From: Cupriavidus taiwanensis
GTDB lineage: Bacteria; Pseudomonadota; Gammaproteobacteria; Burkholderiales; Burkholderiaceae
Assembly: GCF_900250115.1 (NCBI RefSeq)
Contig: NZ_LT984803.1
Span: 1,701,583 to 1,765,582 of the forward strand
DNA: 64,000 nt
Reading direction: 5' to 3'
Shown here in pieces: positions 55,219-64,000 of the stretch. A program made the position numbers and the translations under genes. Within the stretch, counting starts at the first letter, position 1; each line of letters opens with the position of its first letter. A model generated the notes under the pieces. The model was given only the letters and a program-made list of their open reading frames with translations, was not told where the DNA came from and did no database searches.

Positions 55219-56529
55219 TCAGGGCGGCGCATTGCCGCCGGGCCAGCTCGCCAGCAGCATCCCGGCGTCGGCAAGCGCGGTACCATCCTGCAGCAGCGCC
55301 GCGCACGGGCGCGCGCCTGCGGTGGCGCCCAGGGCCCGCACCGTGCAGCCCTCCGGCCCTGCCTGCGCCAGCGCTTCGCGCAACAGCGAACGGCCCTGCG
55401 GCCCCCAATAGATGCGATGGGCCGCGCCGTCCTTGCGCAACGACAGCACGAAGCTGTCCTGGCGCTGCTGCCATTGGGCGTCCTTCGCTCCGGCCAGCAG
55501 GCCCAGCAGGTCGCGCAGCATGGCGATGACCGGCTTCTCCGAGCCATCGATCCTGAGCAGGCCGAAGTTTGCCTCGCGGTCCCATCTTGCCTGCCCGCGG
55601 TCGCGCCAGGCATAGATGCCCAGCATGGGCACCTGCGCCATGACGCCGGCGAGCACTTGCCGGGCGATCAGCGTCGCCTGCGTGGCTTCGCTGCGCACCG
55701 GCAGGTACGAGGCATAGCCCCATTCGCTGACGATCAGCTGCGCGCCCGGACGCGGCGAGTTGCGGATGCGGCCGCCCAGCTGCCGATAGTCGCGCAGCAG
55801 CGTTTCGGGCGTGGCGCGATAAGGATGGATGCTGAGTCCCTTCATGCAGCCCAGGCGCGGATCGGTCAGCAGGCGCGACAAGGACTGTTCCGCGACGGGA
55901 TTTGCCGGCCCGGGCAGCCGCGCCAGGCCGAACAGGTAAACCGATGGCAGCGGCGCCGTGCCGGCCTGGGCCAGCGCGTCGCAGATCTTGCCGGCGCTCG
56001 AGAGCAGCCGGGCAATGGGTACCGACGGATGCAGGAAGGTCTTGTTGTCGGGCTCGTTCCAGATCTCGTAAGACAGGTCCGGCCCCGCGTTGCGCAGCAT
56101 GAACTGGCTGGCGAACGCGGCGAACTTCGCCTCGCTGGCGTCGCTGGAGCCGTCTGCCCCGTCATCCCCCCAGATATAGCGCCCGCCATACAGCGTCACC
56201 AGCATGTGCAGGCCGGCCTGGCGCGCCTGGGCGATGACCTGCGCGTAGCGCTGCGGCGGCAGGTGCCCGCGCACCACCTCGGGCCGCACGCCGAAACGCA
56301 CATGCGAGAAGCCCAGGCGCCTGATCTCGGCGAGGTCGCGGGCCGAGACCGTGGCCGGATCGATCTGCACGGCAAAGGCTGGCATCGACGCGATCCGGCC
56401 GGAGGCGTGCCAGTTTTCGGCATGCGCCGGCCGGGCGGACCACCCGCCCGCTACCGCGATCAGCGCAGCCAACGCCAGCGTGCGCGCCCGCGCTCCGGCG
56501 CGCACCATGGCGGCGCTATGCGGCGACAT
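55219..56529 (-). CDS. Exported glycoside hydrolase-like protein (clan A fold)
   Basis: 436 aa. Signal peptide (ARTLALAALIAVAGGWSARPAHA) then a TIM-barrel. The catalytic acid is probably in YEIWNEPDNKTF (NEP motif) and the nucleophile in LIVSEWGYASYLPV, as in GH5/GH39-like enzymes. It is likely to hydrolyse the polymer or a related polysaccharide in the periplasm, which is common in such loci for chain-length control or release. The start at 56529 overlaps the wzx-like gene by 14 bp; ATG 56507 is an alternative. It is the last gene of the minus-strand operon. Confidence 0.85.
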   Translation of the reverse strand: MSPHSAAMVRAGARARTLALAALIAVAGGWSARPAHAENWHASGRIASMPAFAVQIDPATVSARDLAEIRRLGFSHVRFGVRPEVVRGHLPPQRYAQVIAQARQAGLHMLVTLYGGRYIWGDDGADGSSDASEAKFAAFASQFMLRNAGPDLSYEIWNEPDNKTFLHPSVPIARLLSSAGKICDALAQAGTAPLPSVYLFGLARLPGPANPVAEQSLSRLLTDPRLGCMKGLSIHPYRATPETLLRDYRQLGGRIRNSPRPGAQLIVSEWGYASYLPVRSEATQATLIARQVLAGVMAQVPMLGIYAWRDRGQARWDREANFGLLRIDGSEKPVIAMLRDLLGLLAGAKDAQWQQRQDSFVLSLRKDGAAHRIYWGPQGRSLLREALAQAGPEGCTVRALGATAGARPCAALLQDGTALADAGMLLASWPGGNAPP

Positions 56530-57715
56530 GCCTGCGCAGTACGCCCATGGCGAGCGCACCAGTCTGGAACAGCGCGATGACGAGGAACGAGACCAGCATG
56601 ACCTGCGCCGCCACCAGGTAGTCGAGCTGCGGATAACGCCAGGCCCCCAGCGCGATGCCCGCCAGCAGGCCGACGCCCGCGGCCAGGAAGATGGCGCGCG
56701 CCATGCCGAATGATTTCAGCAAGGTGCGCAGGCACATCACCACCGCGAACACGATCGGAAACAGCGAAAAGAAGCGCACGTCGAGATCTCCATAGGCCGC
56801 GCCGAACAGCAGGACCACGGCCTGGTCGCCAAACAGCAGCAGCAGCACGCTCAGTGCGCCGGACAGCACCACGCCGCCCAGCACGAACGCGGCCGCGTTA
56901 CGCGCCAGGGTCCGCGTGTCGTCGCGCCGGAACGACGCCGCGAACCTTGGCATCAGGTGATAGCCCAGCGCCATCAGGACATATTGGGCCGGCAGCAGCA
57001 CCGTCAGCAGGATGCGGAACTTGGCCGAGTCGGCAAAGTGTCCGAGCGAGCCGAGCAGCACCACCAGTCCCGGCCCGACCAGCCAGCTCATCAGCTGCGC
57101 GCTGGCCGAGCTGGCCCCGAACCCGAGCCACTGGCGCGGCGACTCGGGCCGGCCAGGGATGATCTCGATGCGGCCGCGGCGGCGCAGCGTGGCGGCGGCC
57201 ACCAGCGTCGGCAGCAGGATCGCGGCCGCGAGCAGCAGCATCGCCGCGGGCGCGGGCTGCGTACCAGCGGCAAGCCCGATCATGGCCACGCCGCCGCCGA
57301 TCAGCGTGTGGCAGACCAGCAGCCCGGCATAGCCGCGCGCCTTCGCGCCCACGGTCCTGAGCACCCAGTAGGCGGTGTAGCTGGCAAACAGCACCGCCGC
57401 CGCCGCGCAGGCCGACGTGCTCAGGCCATGCCCGTACAGGTAGAGGATCGAGCCGGCCGCGACCGGAAACACCGTCAATACCGCGACCTCGACCGAGAAG
57501 CGCACGCGCAGCTTGATCCCCTCGATCAGCGCCGGCTCGTGCAGGAACGAGACATAGAAGATGTTGATGAACACCACCAGCGACAGCACCACCGCCACCA
57601 GCCCATAGCCCGCCACATCCATGGAGCGGGCCAGCGCCACGTTGATGCCGAACTGCACCGCCGTATACGCGGCTTGCTCGAACACCGCGCCCAGCGCCGA
57701 CAGCATGCGGCGCAT
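56516..57715 (-). CDS. wzx: Wzx-like oligosaccharide flippase
   Basis: 399 aa with 11-12 transmembrane segments. The N-terminus AVFEQAAYTAVQFGINVALARSMDVAGYGLVAVVLSL is characteristic of polysaccharide-biosynthesis (MATE-like) flippases. It moves the lipid-linked repeat unit to the periplasmic side of the inner membrane. It overlaps the pyruvyltransferase stop by 1 bp (TAATG), so the two are coupled. Sequence divergence in this family is high, so the assignment rests on topology plus location. Confidence 0.82.
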   Translation of the reverse strand: MRRMLSALGAVFEQAAYTAVQFGINVALARSMDVAGYGLVAVVLSLVVFINIFYVSFLHEPALIEGIKLRVRFSVEVAVLTVFPVAAGSILYLYGHGLSTSACAAAAVLFASYTAYWVLRTVGAKARGYAGLLVCHTLIGGGVAMIGLAAGTQPAPAAMLLLAAAILLPTLVAAATLRRRGRIEIIPGRPESPRQWLGFGASSASAQLMSWLVGPGLVVLLGSLGHFADSAKFRILLTVLLPAQYVLMALGYHLMPRFAASFRRDDTRTLARNAAAFVLGGVVLSGALSVLLLLFGDQAVVLLFGAAYGDLDVRFFSLFPIVFAVVMCLRTLLKSFGMARAIFLAAGVGLLAGIALGAWRYPQLDYLVAAQVMLVSFLVIALFQTGALAMGVLRRHVAA

Positions 57716-58953
57716 TATGGCGTCCCCCCGAGCGAAGGCGCCGCCTGCAGCGGCGCGGATGCGGCCGGCACCGCCAGCTTCTGCTCGAACACCAGCGCCA
57801 GCCCCTGCCTGATATCGCGGCCCAGCCGCGCCGAGCGCTTGAACTGCGCCGCGCCGAGCGCGCGCGCGTAGGCCAGCCTTTCCATCACGTCGTTGGCGCT
57901 GGCGTTCTGCCGCACCGCGAAATCGCCGCGCCCGCTCAGCTTGAAGAACGACGCGACCTTGGTGTCCCAGACAATGCCGACCGATGGCACGCCGAAACTG
58001 AAGGCAATGATGTTGGCGTGCATCCGGTGGCCGACCATGCTGTGGCAGCCGGCAATGATCGACGCCAGCGCCGCCGGGGACGCGGGCAGCATGTAGTCCA
58101 CGCCATCAGCAACCTCCGCGCCCAGCCGGCTCCTGACCGTAGCCGCGGCAAGGTTGTCTTCCTCGGCGCCGTTGGTGAACAGCACCACGCGCTGGCCGCC
58201 CTGCCGCAGCTTGCGCACCAGTTCGACGAACATGCCCAGCCCAGCGCCCTGCTCGCTCTGCGCCGACAGCGCGGCGAGGTCCGCGTTGTAGTGCAGCGAT
58301 TCGACGTCCGAGACGCAGATCCCCACGTCCCAGCGCTTCTCCAGCCCGTGCTCCGCATACAGCGCCGAACTCAGGATGGCGGGGTCGGGAATGATGGCGA
58401 CGTCGCAAGGCTCGCCCGCGCCAAGGCCGACGATATTGCGTCGCGAGCTTTCATCCCGGACCGAGACGAATTGCGGCGCCGCCAGTGCGAAGAAGCGCGA
58501 CACGAGGTAGCGCCCCAGGCGCGACCAGCCGGCCGCCACGCCCACCGATACGAGCGCGACCTTCGCGTCCTGGCCAAGGCAGCGGGCCAGCAGGTAGAGC
58601 TTGAGCGGGAAATTCAGGTCCACATCGCACAGCAGCTGGCCGCCGCCGACCACCACCATATCGGCATCGGCCAGCTGCTGCTGCCAGCGGGCGCGCCACT
58701 GCCGCCGGTATTTCAGCCAGATGGCGGTGCTCAGCACCGGCACCCGGGCCCAGCCTGGCAGCCGCGAGAAGAGCCGCATCAGGTGGCCCTTCTTCAGCGA
58801 GTGCTCTCCGAGCCGGGTGCGCCCGGCGATGTCCAGGAAGCTGACACGGCAATCCGGCATGGCCTGGCGGATCAGGTGACCCAGCGTTTCGGCGATCACC
58901 GCATCGCCGAGGTTGTCACTGTACGGCACCGCGCATATGACGACGTGCTTCAT
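57715..58953 (-). CDS. Polysaccharide pyruvyl transferase family protein
   Basis: 412 aa. The N-terminal ICAVPYSDNLGDAVIAETLG and the C-terminal IAGCHSMVGHRMHANIIAFSFGVPSVGI (short blocks only quoted in part here) are signature regions of the family, which transfers pyruvate from phosphoenolpyruvate to make a ketal on a sugar. This suggests the exported polymer is pyruvylated and anionic. The gene overlaps the polymerase-like gene by 38 bp on the upstream side and wzx by 1 bp on the downstream side. Confidence 0.88.
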   Translation of the reverse strand: MKHVVICAVPYSDNLGDAVIAETLGHLIRQAMPDCRVSFLDIAGRTRLGEHSLKKGHLMRLFSRLPGWARVPVLSTAIWLKYRRQWRARWQQQLADADMVVVGGGQLLCDVDLNFPLKLYLLARCLGQDAKVALVSVGVAAGWSRLGRYLVSRFFALAAPQFVSVRDESSRRNIVGLGAGEPCDVAIIPDPAILSSALYAEHGLEKRWDVGICVSDVESLHYNADLAALSAQSEQGAGLGMFVELVRKLRQGGQRVVLFTNGAEEDNLAAATVRSRLGAEVADGVDYMLPASPAALASIIAGCHSMVGHRMHANIIAFSFGVPSVGIVWDTKVASFFKLSGRGDFAVRQNASANDVMERLAYARALGAAQFKRSARLGRDIRQGLALVFEQKLAVPAASAPLQAAPSLGGTP

Positions 58954-59995
58954 CTTGTTTGGCCGGCAAGGCAGTTAGCAAAGGGATGAGGAACAAGCTG
59001 ACCGAGGTGAGATGGCGAACATAGCTGCCCAGGTCCGGCTCGAAGATAAACTGCACCAGGATATGCGCAACCACCAGCGTGGCGAACCAGCGGCGCTTGC
59101 GCTCGTCCGCGCCCGCCCCCGGCGTGCCGGACAAGCCGCGCAGCGCCACGCGCAGGATCGCCGCGTGCATCAGCATCATGGCCAGGTCGACCGGCGCGCG
59201 GAAGCTGATCACAGGCAGCACGAACATGACCGCCGCGTACAGGTAGTTGACAATGAAATTGACACCGGATGTGGGCGGATACAGGTTCCAGATCATGGTG
59301 CGGTTGTCGCTGCCGATGCTCAGCGCATAGTTGTTCGAGATATCCCGCGGCGACTGCAGGATGTACAGGATCTCGGACGGCGCCACCAGGACCGCCCCCA
59401 CCACGCAGGCCAGCACGATCGCCTTCCATGCCGGCGACAGCCGCGCCGACGCGCGGATGCCCAGCGCCAGCACCAGGATCATCGCGTAGTAGTTGCGGAT
59501 GAAGAGCGCGTAGCAGCCGTACAGAACCATGGTCATCACCACCAGCGCGCGGAACGACACGCCGCGCGACATGCCGCCCATGACCAGCACGATCGACATC
59601 GCGATCACCACGGTCTCCTTGCCCGGCGAGAGCAGGTTCAGCAGCATGCAGGGCAGCACGAACAGCCAGCGCGTGGCGAGGTCGCGCAGGCCCGCCACCC
59701 GGCTCGACGCCAGCGCAAGATAGGCTACGCCGACCGTGGCGGTGACGACATTCACATACTCCGCCCCGAACACCGAGAACACCTTGGCGGTGGCGGCGAA
59801 CGAATCGTCAAGGTCGGTCGAGCCGCTGACCAGGAATTCCAGCATCTTGTTGGAATCGGTGACCCATTTTTCCGGCAGCGCGTCGCGGCCGAAGAAATAG
59901 ACCGTCAGGTAGAGCAGGCTCAGCACCAGGCTCGCCACCGTGGCCAGCCCACGCTCGGCCAACACCCAGTCGCGGTCCAGTCGCGCGGCGTGCAT
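58916..59995 (-). CDS. wzy: Wzy-like polysaccharide polymerase, probable
   Basis: 359 aa with about 10 transmembrane helices (for example GLATVASLVLSLLYLTVYFF, TVVIAMSIVLVMGG, AIVLACVVGAVLVAPSEILY). A periplasmic loop region (LQSPRDISNNYALSIGSDNR) contains Arg residues, as in Wzy-type polymerases. There is no conserved signature strong enough on its own; the call rests on topology and its place between wzc and the pyruvyltransferase. It begins 3 bp before the stop of wzc in operon order. Confidence 0.72.
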   Translation of the reverse strand: MHAARLDRDWVLAERGLATVASLVLSLLYLTVYFFGRDALPEKWVTDSNKMLEFLVSGSTDLDDSFAATAKVFSVFGAEYVNVVTATVGVAYLALASSRVAGLRDLATRWLFVLPCMLLNLLSPGKETVVIAMSIVLVMGGMSRGVSFRALVVMTMVLYGCYALFIRNYYAMILVLALGIRASARLSPAWKAIVLACVVGAVLVAPSEILYILQSPRDISNNYALSIGSDNRTMIWNLYPPTSGVNFIVNYLYAAVMFVLPVISFRAPVDLAMMLMHAAILRVALRGLSGTPGAGADERKRRWFATLVVAHILVQFIFEPDLGSYVRHLTSVSLFLIPLLTALPAKQDEARRHMRGAVQ

Positions 59996-59998
59996 GGC

Positions 59999-62233
59999 TT
60001 ACGCCTTCTCGCTCTGCGAGTAGCCGTAGTAGGCATAGCGATAGCGCCCGTACTTGGAGCCATAGCCGTAGCGGAAGGCGTTGGGATCGAGGCCGTTGAA
60101 GATCACCCCCTTCACGCGCACGCTGACCTGCGCCAGCTGCTTGGCGCACTCCGAGATCTCGCCGATCGAGCTCTTGCCGAAGCGCGTCACCAGGAACACC
60201 GTGCCGCAACGCTCGGCCAGGATCGCGGCATCGGCGACGGCCAGCACCGGCGGGGTGTCGATCATCAGCATGTCGTAGCGCGCGCTGAGTTCCTCCAGCA
60301 GCCTGACCATGCGTTCCTTCAGCATCAGCTCGGCGGGATTCGGCGGAATCGTCCCCGTGCCGATGAAGTCCAGTCCCGCCACCACGTCGCGGTGGATCAC
60401 GTCTTCCAGTGCCAGCTTGCCGGCCAGCACGTCGGACAAACCCGGATCGCGATCCTTGCCGAAATACTGGTTCAGGTAGCCCTTGCGCATGTCGGCGTCG
60501 ACCAGCAGCACGCGCTTGCCACCCGCGGCCATCAACGCGGCCAGGTTGACCGAGACGAAGGACTTGCCCACGCCGGCGGTGGCGCCCGTCAGCAGCACGC
60601 GGTTGTTGGGCGCATCCAGCATGGCGAACTGCAGCGACGTGCGCAGGCTGCGCAGGCTTTCCACCGAGGGTTCGTTGGGAAAGCGGTCGGCCAGCAGGTA
60701 ATGGCCGCGCTTGCGTGCCTGGATGTCCTTGCTGATGGTGAGCTGGTGTTCGGACTGGGGCACCGTCGCATAGACGTTGAGCCCGGTGTGTTCCTCGATG
60801 TCCTTGGGGTCGGTGATGCCGCCATACAGGGCATTGCGGACAAAGGCCACCACGGCCCCGGCCAGCAGGCCAAGCATTGCCGCCAGCACGATCACCAGCG
60901 CCTTCTTCGGCTTGACCGGCTCCTCGGGCACCGGCGAGCTGTCGACCAGGCGCACGCTGCCGACCTTGCCGGCCTTGACCAGCTTGAGCTGCTGCATATT
61001 GTTTAGCATGCCGACATAGAGGTCGTTGTTGACCTGCACGTCGCGCATCAGCCGCACGGTGTCCTGCTCCAGGTTAGGCAGCGTCTTGACCCGGCCGGCG
61101 ACCGCCCCTGCCTTGGCCGCAAGCGCGGCAATCTGCTTGTCGATCGCCTGCATCGACGGATGGCCGGGGGCAAAGCGCGTGACCAGCTCGGCGCGCTTCT
61201 GCTTGAGCTCCAGCAGCGAGGTTTCGGCGGTCACGCTTTCCTGCAGGAAGGCCTTGCCCTCTTCGCTGAGGTTGAAGGTGCCGCGCTCGTTGCGCATGGC
61301 GTTGTACTTCACTTCCGCGCGCTCGAGCTCGCCCTTCAGTTGCGGCAGCAGGTTGTTGAGGAACAGCAGCGACTTCTCCGCTTCCGCGGCCTTGCGGTTG
61401 ATGTTCTGCGCCACGTACTCGTCGCCGATCTCGTTGAGGATCGCCGCCGTCAGCCTGGCGTCATTGCCCTCCAGCGAGGCCCCGATCACGCCGCTCTGCT
61501 TGCCCTTCTCGGCGATGTTGAGCTGCTGCTGCAGCTGCTCCAGCGTCTTCAGCCGCGACTGGCGCACCAGGTTGAAGGCAATGCCGGGCTTGGCCTTCAG
61601 CGCAGTCACCAGCAGCCGGATCGCGCCGACCGCATGGTTGGCCTCGGTCACTTCGCCGACGCGGCCGACGATTGGCTTATCCAGACTGCTCTGCTCGAGC
61701 CGGTAGCGGCCGTCGCCCAGGCTTACCAGCAGGAAGTTCTCGCCTTGCAGGGCCTCGGGCACGTCGAAGGTCGGCACCTCGATCGATTCCGCGCCCCAGG
61801 CATAGCCGCCCATGCCGAACAGGCCGGGCTCGGACAGGCCCTTCGACTGGCTGGCGATCCAGGGCCCGACCAGCGGGAAATACCTGGGCTTGGCGTCGAT
61901 ATAGAGGCGCAGGTTGTCGACCGCCTTGCCGACCACCATGCGCGAGCGCAGGATCTCGATTTCCGCGGTCGCCTGCGTCTTGACGTCGAACAGCGACGAG
62001 ACGTCGCCCAGCAGGCCGTTGGGACTGTTCTGGCTGTCCTCGACCTGCACCAGGATGTTGGCCTCGTACACCGGACGCGCCAGGAACGCGTAGCCGACCC
62101 CGAGCGCCAGGATGGCGAATGCAATCGCCGCGATCAGCCAGCGGTTGGCCACCAGCACGTCCAGGTAGCGGACGACGGCAATCTCGTCCGACTGGGACGG
62201 CGCCGCGACGGGAACATAAGTGGACTGGTTCAT
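59999..62233 (-). CDS. wzc: Wzc-like polysaccharide co-polymerase and tyrosine autokinase
   Basis: 744 aa. N-terminal Wzz domain with first TM (WLIAAIAFAILALGVGYAFL) and second TM (ALVIVLAAMLGLLAGAVVAF). The cytoplasmic BY-kinase has Walker A GATAGVGKS near 550, Walker A' VLLVDADMRKG near 575 and Walker B LMIDTPPVLAVADA. The C-terminal tail holds eight Tyr in a short stretch (722-740, FRYGYGSKYGRYRYAYYGY), the autophosphorylation cluster. It controls polymer length and export together with Wza and Wzb. The Walker A and Walker B residues look intact. Confidence 0.95.
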   Translation of the reverse strand: MNQSTYVPVAAPSQSDEIAVVRYLDVLVANRWLIAAIAFAILALGVGYAFLARPVYEANILVQVEDSQNSPNGLLGDVSSLFDVKTQATAEIEILRSRMVVGKAVDNLRLYIDAKPRYFPLVGPWIASQSKGLSEPGLFGMGGYAWGAESIEVPTFDVPEALQGENFLLVSLGDGRYRLEQSSLDKPIVGRVGEVTEANHAVGAIRLLVTALKAKPGIAFNLVRQSRLKTLEQLQQQLNIAEKGKQSGVIGASLEGNDARLTAAILNEIGDEYVAQNINRKAAEAEKSLLFLNNLLPQLKGELERAEVKYNAMRNERGTFNLSEEGKAFLQESVTAETSLLELKQKRAELVTRFAPGHPSMQAIDKQIAALAAKAGAVAGRVKTLPNLEQDTVRLMRDVQVNNDLYVGMLNNMQQLKLVKAGKVGSVRLVDSSPVPEEPVKPKKALVIVLAAMLGLLAGAVVAFVRNALYGGITDPKDIEEHTGLNVYATVPQSEHQLTISKDIQARKRGHYLLADRFPNEPSVESLRSLRTSLQFAMLDAPNNRVLLTGATAGVGKSFVSVNLAALMAAGGKRVLLVDADMRKGYLNQYFGKDRDPGLSDVLAGKLALEDVIHRDVVAGLDFIGTGTIPPNPAELMLKERMVRLLEELSARYDMLMIDTPPVLAVADAAILAERCGTVFLVTRFGKSSIGEISECAKQLAQVSVRVKGVIFNGLDPNAFRYGYGSKYGRYRYAYYGYSQSEKA

Positions 62234-62254
62234 GGCAGGCAGGACAGTATCGGT

Positions 62255-62692
62255 TTAACCCAGGGCCCGGATGCGCGGCACCCAGGACTCCACGCCACGC
62301 TGGATCAGCTGCAGCGCGCTCTCGAATGCCGCACGGGGCTGGCGGTAGGGATCGGGCACATCGAGCTGTTCCAGCTCGCCCAGGCGGAACACCCGTCCGG
62401 TGGTCGCGGGATGCAGCCGCTGGATCTCCTGCCGCTGCGCACCGTCCATCACCAGGATCAGGTCCGCGCGCCGGATCAGCACATGATTGAGTTGCTGGGC
62501 CCGGTGCCCGGAAATATCCACGCCCTGGCGGCTCATCAGGTCCACCGCCTGCGGATCCGCCGCGTGCCCGGACAGCGCGCCGAGGCCAGCGGAAACTACC
62601 TCTGCGTCGGGCAGCGCCTGCCGGAGCAGGCCCTGCGCCATCGGGCTGCGGCAGATATTTCCAATGCAGACCACGAGTACGGTCTTGATCAT
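62255..62692 (-). CDS. wzb: Low-molecular-weight tyrosine phosphatase Wzb
   Basis: 145 aa. The P-loop CIGNICRSP at the N-terminus holds the catalytic Cys and Arg, and the general acid Asp is in DVPDPYRQP. It dephosphorylates Wzc. Its ATG at 62692 overlaps the wza stop by 4 bp (ATGA), showing translational coupling, and wzc starts 21 bp after its stop. Confidence 0.95.
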   Translation of the reverse strand: MIKTVLVVCIGNICRSPMAQGLLRQALPDAEVVSAGLGALSGHAADPQAVDLMSRQGVDISGHRAQQLNHVLIRRADLILVMDGAQRQEIQRLHPATTGRVFRLGELEQLDVPDPYRQPRAAFESALQLIQRGVESWVPRIRALG

Positions 62693-63864
62693 TTGACTGC
62701 GTTCGCGGTGGAGGTGAAGAAGTTGCCGCTGGGCACCAGCTGGTTGATCACGCGGCTCCAGCGCACCACGCCTGCGGCATCGACATAGACCACGTCGCGC
62801 GGCTTCAGCTCGAAGGCCTCGGCCAGGGCAAAGGCGACCGGCGACTTGCCGTCGAGGTGGAACACCTCGGCCTCGCCGTCGGCGGCCTTGCGGATCACGT
62901 AGAGTTCCTTGGCGTTGGCGGAATTGGGGTTCAGGCCGCCGGCCTCGCCGATCGCCTCGCTCAGGGTGAGCCGGCCGTTGCGCGGCATCACCGGGGTCGG
63001 CTTCACGACTTCGCCGGTGACGAAGACCTTGCTGTCCTCGCGTTGCTCCACGCGCACGATGTCGCCATTGCGCAGCAGGATGCGCGCCGGGTCGATGCCT
63101 TGCTGCAGCAGCGCCGGCAGGCTGACGTAATAAATCTTGCCCTCGCGCGAGATGCGGATGCGGCTGTTGTCGCCGGTCAGCACGTTGATGCCGCCGGCGC
63201 GGTTGAGCGCCTCGACCAGCGTCATCGGCACGTCGTCGATATTCTGCGGCCCAGGCGTCTTCACTTCGCCGTCGAGGTAGACACGCTTGCTGCGAAACGC
63301 CAGCACGCGCACCGTGACCTGCGGCATCGTCACCACGGGCTTGAGCTGGGTGCTCAGCTGCCCGCGGATCTGGTCCGGGGTCTGGCCCAGCACCTTGAGC
63401 ACGCCGGCATAGGGAAACTGGATGGTGCCCGCCGGACTGACCACATAGCCCGGAATGTTGGCCGCGCCGCTGTAGCTGGGAATCTCGTAGGCGGCGCCGA
63501 TCGAGTAGGTCTGCGTGGGGAACACCAGTTCCGGGTGGTCCCACACCACGATCGAGAGAATGTCGCCGACCCCTACGGTATAGGGTCCGGGCTCGCCGAA
63601 CAAGGCTTCGACGCCGGCGTTCGCGGCCGGCACGGCGGCCTTCAGCGTGCGCACCAGCGCCGGCGTGATCTGCGTGATCTTGGGCACCGACTGCGGATCC
63701 TCCGGATCCAGCGGGCGCTGCGGGTCAAAGCGCATGCCCGGCGCCAGCGCGCACGATGCCAGCAACGGAACGATCCCCAGGCACATGACGGCCCTGCCAA
63801 ACCTCAAGCTGCTTGAAAGCTTTAGCACTCTCGATGATTCCCTTGTTTGCAAGAAGACCCGCAT
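62689..63864 (-). CDS. wza: Polysaccharide export outer-membrane lipoprotein Wza
   Basis: 391 aa. The lipobox LLASC gives lipidated C38. Poly_export domain (YTVGVGDILSIVVWDHPELVF), SLBB domains (PQVTVRVLAFRSKRVYLDGEVKTP and SKVFVTGEVVKPTPV; only the recognisable cores named), and a C-terminal helix for the outer-membrane octameric channel. The ATG at 63864 gives a long N-terminus before the lipobox; ATG 63786 (MCLGIVPLLAS) is an alternative. It is the first gene of the operon visible on this strand. Confidence 0.93.
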   Translation of the reverse strand: MRVFLQTRESSRVLKLSSSLRFGRAVMCLGIVPLLASCALAPGMRFDPQRPLDPEDPQSVPKITQITPALVRTLKAAVPAANAGVEALFGEPGPYTVGVGDILSIVVWDHPELVFPTQTYSIGAAYEIPSYSGAANIPGYVVSPAGTIQFPYAGVLKVLGQTPDQIRGQLSTQLKPVVTMPQVTVRVLAFRSKRVYLDGEVKTPGPQNIDDVPMTLVEALNRAGGINVLTGDNSRIRISREGKIYYVSLPALLQQGIDPARILLRNGDIVRVEQREDSKVFVTGEVVKPTPVMPRNGRLTLSEAIGEAGGLNPNSANAKELYVIRKAADGEAEVFHLDGKSPVAFALAEAFELKPRDVVYVDAAGVVRWSRVINQLVPSGNFFTSTANAVK

Positions 63865-64000
63865 GGCCCGCCGCCACCCTGGCGTAATGCACAGCGGTGA
63901 CCCCGCTGGCTCGGCATGGCACCGGGGTGCCTGTCCGCTTGTGTGTACGGCTGCGGAACTGAACCTGGCGGTTTGACTGGTTGTGCCCGGCGCGCTGGGC
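63865..64000 (-). promoter_or_regulatory. Upstream region of wza, cut by the window edge
   Basis: 136 bp, GC-rich. I see no JUMPstart/ops element and no clear -10/-35. The polysaccharide operon promoter probably lies here or further right. Confidence 0.35.

Overview
The window is GC-rich (long mirror-image open frames on both strands) and looks like a chromosomal segment of a betaproteobacterium of the Burkholderiaceae, most likely Cupriavidus/Ralstonia. The best pointer is the methylcitric-acid-cycle locus, with a divergent sigma-54 activator prpR and the order prpB-prpC-acnD(acnM)-prpF known from Ralstonia eutropha. The Burkholderia-type QueE cluster motif (C-x14-C-x2-C) agrees. I see no rRNA genes, CRISPR array, transposase or phage structural module.

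Layout. 1-3.8 kb: a LysR regulator cut by the window edge, an HD-GYP protein, a small ABM-type protein and a cysteine synthase. 3.8-12.3 kb: the propionate (methylcitrate) locus, with a near-consensus -24/-12 promoter, upstream palindromes for PrpR and two hairpins inside the operon. 12.4-27 kb: mostly housekeeping and metabolic genes. These are a periplasmic asparaginase, a PaaI-type thioesterase, a DUF1289 protein, a MOSC/glutamine-amidotransferase pair, a penicillin-acylase-family hydrolase, an aldehyde dehydrogenase, YbiT (ABC-F), an LdcA-tadA-queD-queE run and a DUF1993 protein. 27-33.4 kb: a DUF2239 protein behind a duplicated operator, then a Rieske-FAD oxidase, a DUF2231 membrane protein, a PuuB-like oxidase and homospermidine synthase, which suggests amine/polyamine chemistry.

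33.5-42.7 kb is the accessory part. It holds a Gly-rich secreted protein, a very large Ig-repeat autotransporter (frameshifted), three tandem phage-tail-collar (MdpB-like) proteins, a GNAT acetyltransferase (frameshifted), a LuxR-type regulator without its DNA-binding domain, and a VTT-family membrane protein. The autotransporter and the tail-collar genes diverge from an AT-rich region full of palindromes. This is the best candidate for a poorly described system. 42.8-44.9 kb: a hipBA toxin-antitoxin operon with three operators at an exact 27-bp period, then tRNA-Asn, -Gly and -Thr on the minus strand.

45-52 kb: a Tat-exported alpha/beta hydrolase, then two paralogous proteins of unknown function that flank an outer-membrane beta-barrel protein and a large lipoprotein. 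52.6-64 kb: a capsule/exopolysaccharide cluster of the Wzx/Wzy type. A sugar-phosphate transferase and a GT4 glycosyltransferase lie on the plus strand. On the minus strand, wza-wzb-wzc-wzy-pyruvyltransferase-wzx-glycosidase are tightly packed. The polymer is probably pyruvylated. Only one glycosyltransferase is visible, so the cluster probably extends beyond the right edge or depends on genes elsewhere.

Start codons were chosen from ribosome-binding sites and family N-termini. Function calls come from reading motifs by eye, without database searches.
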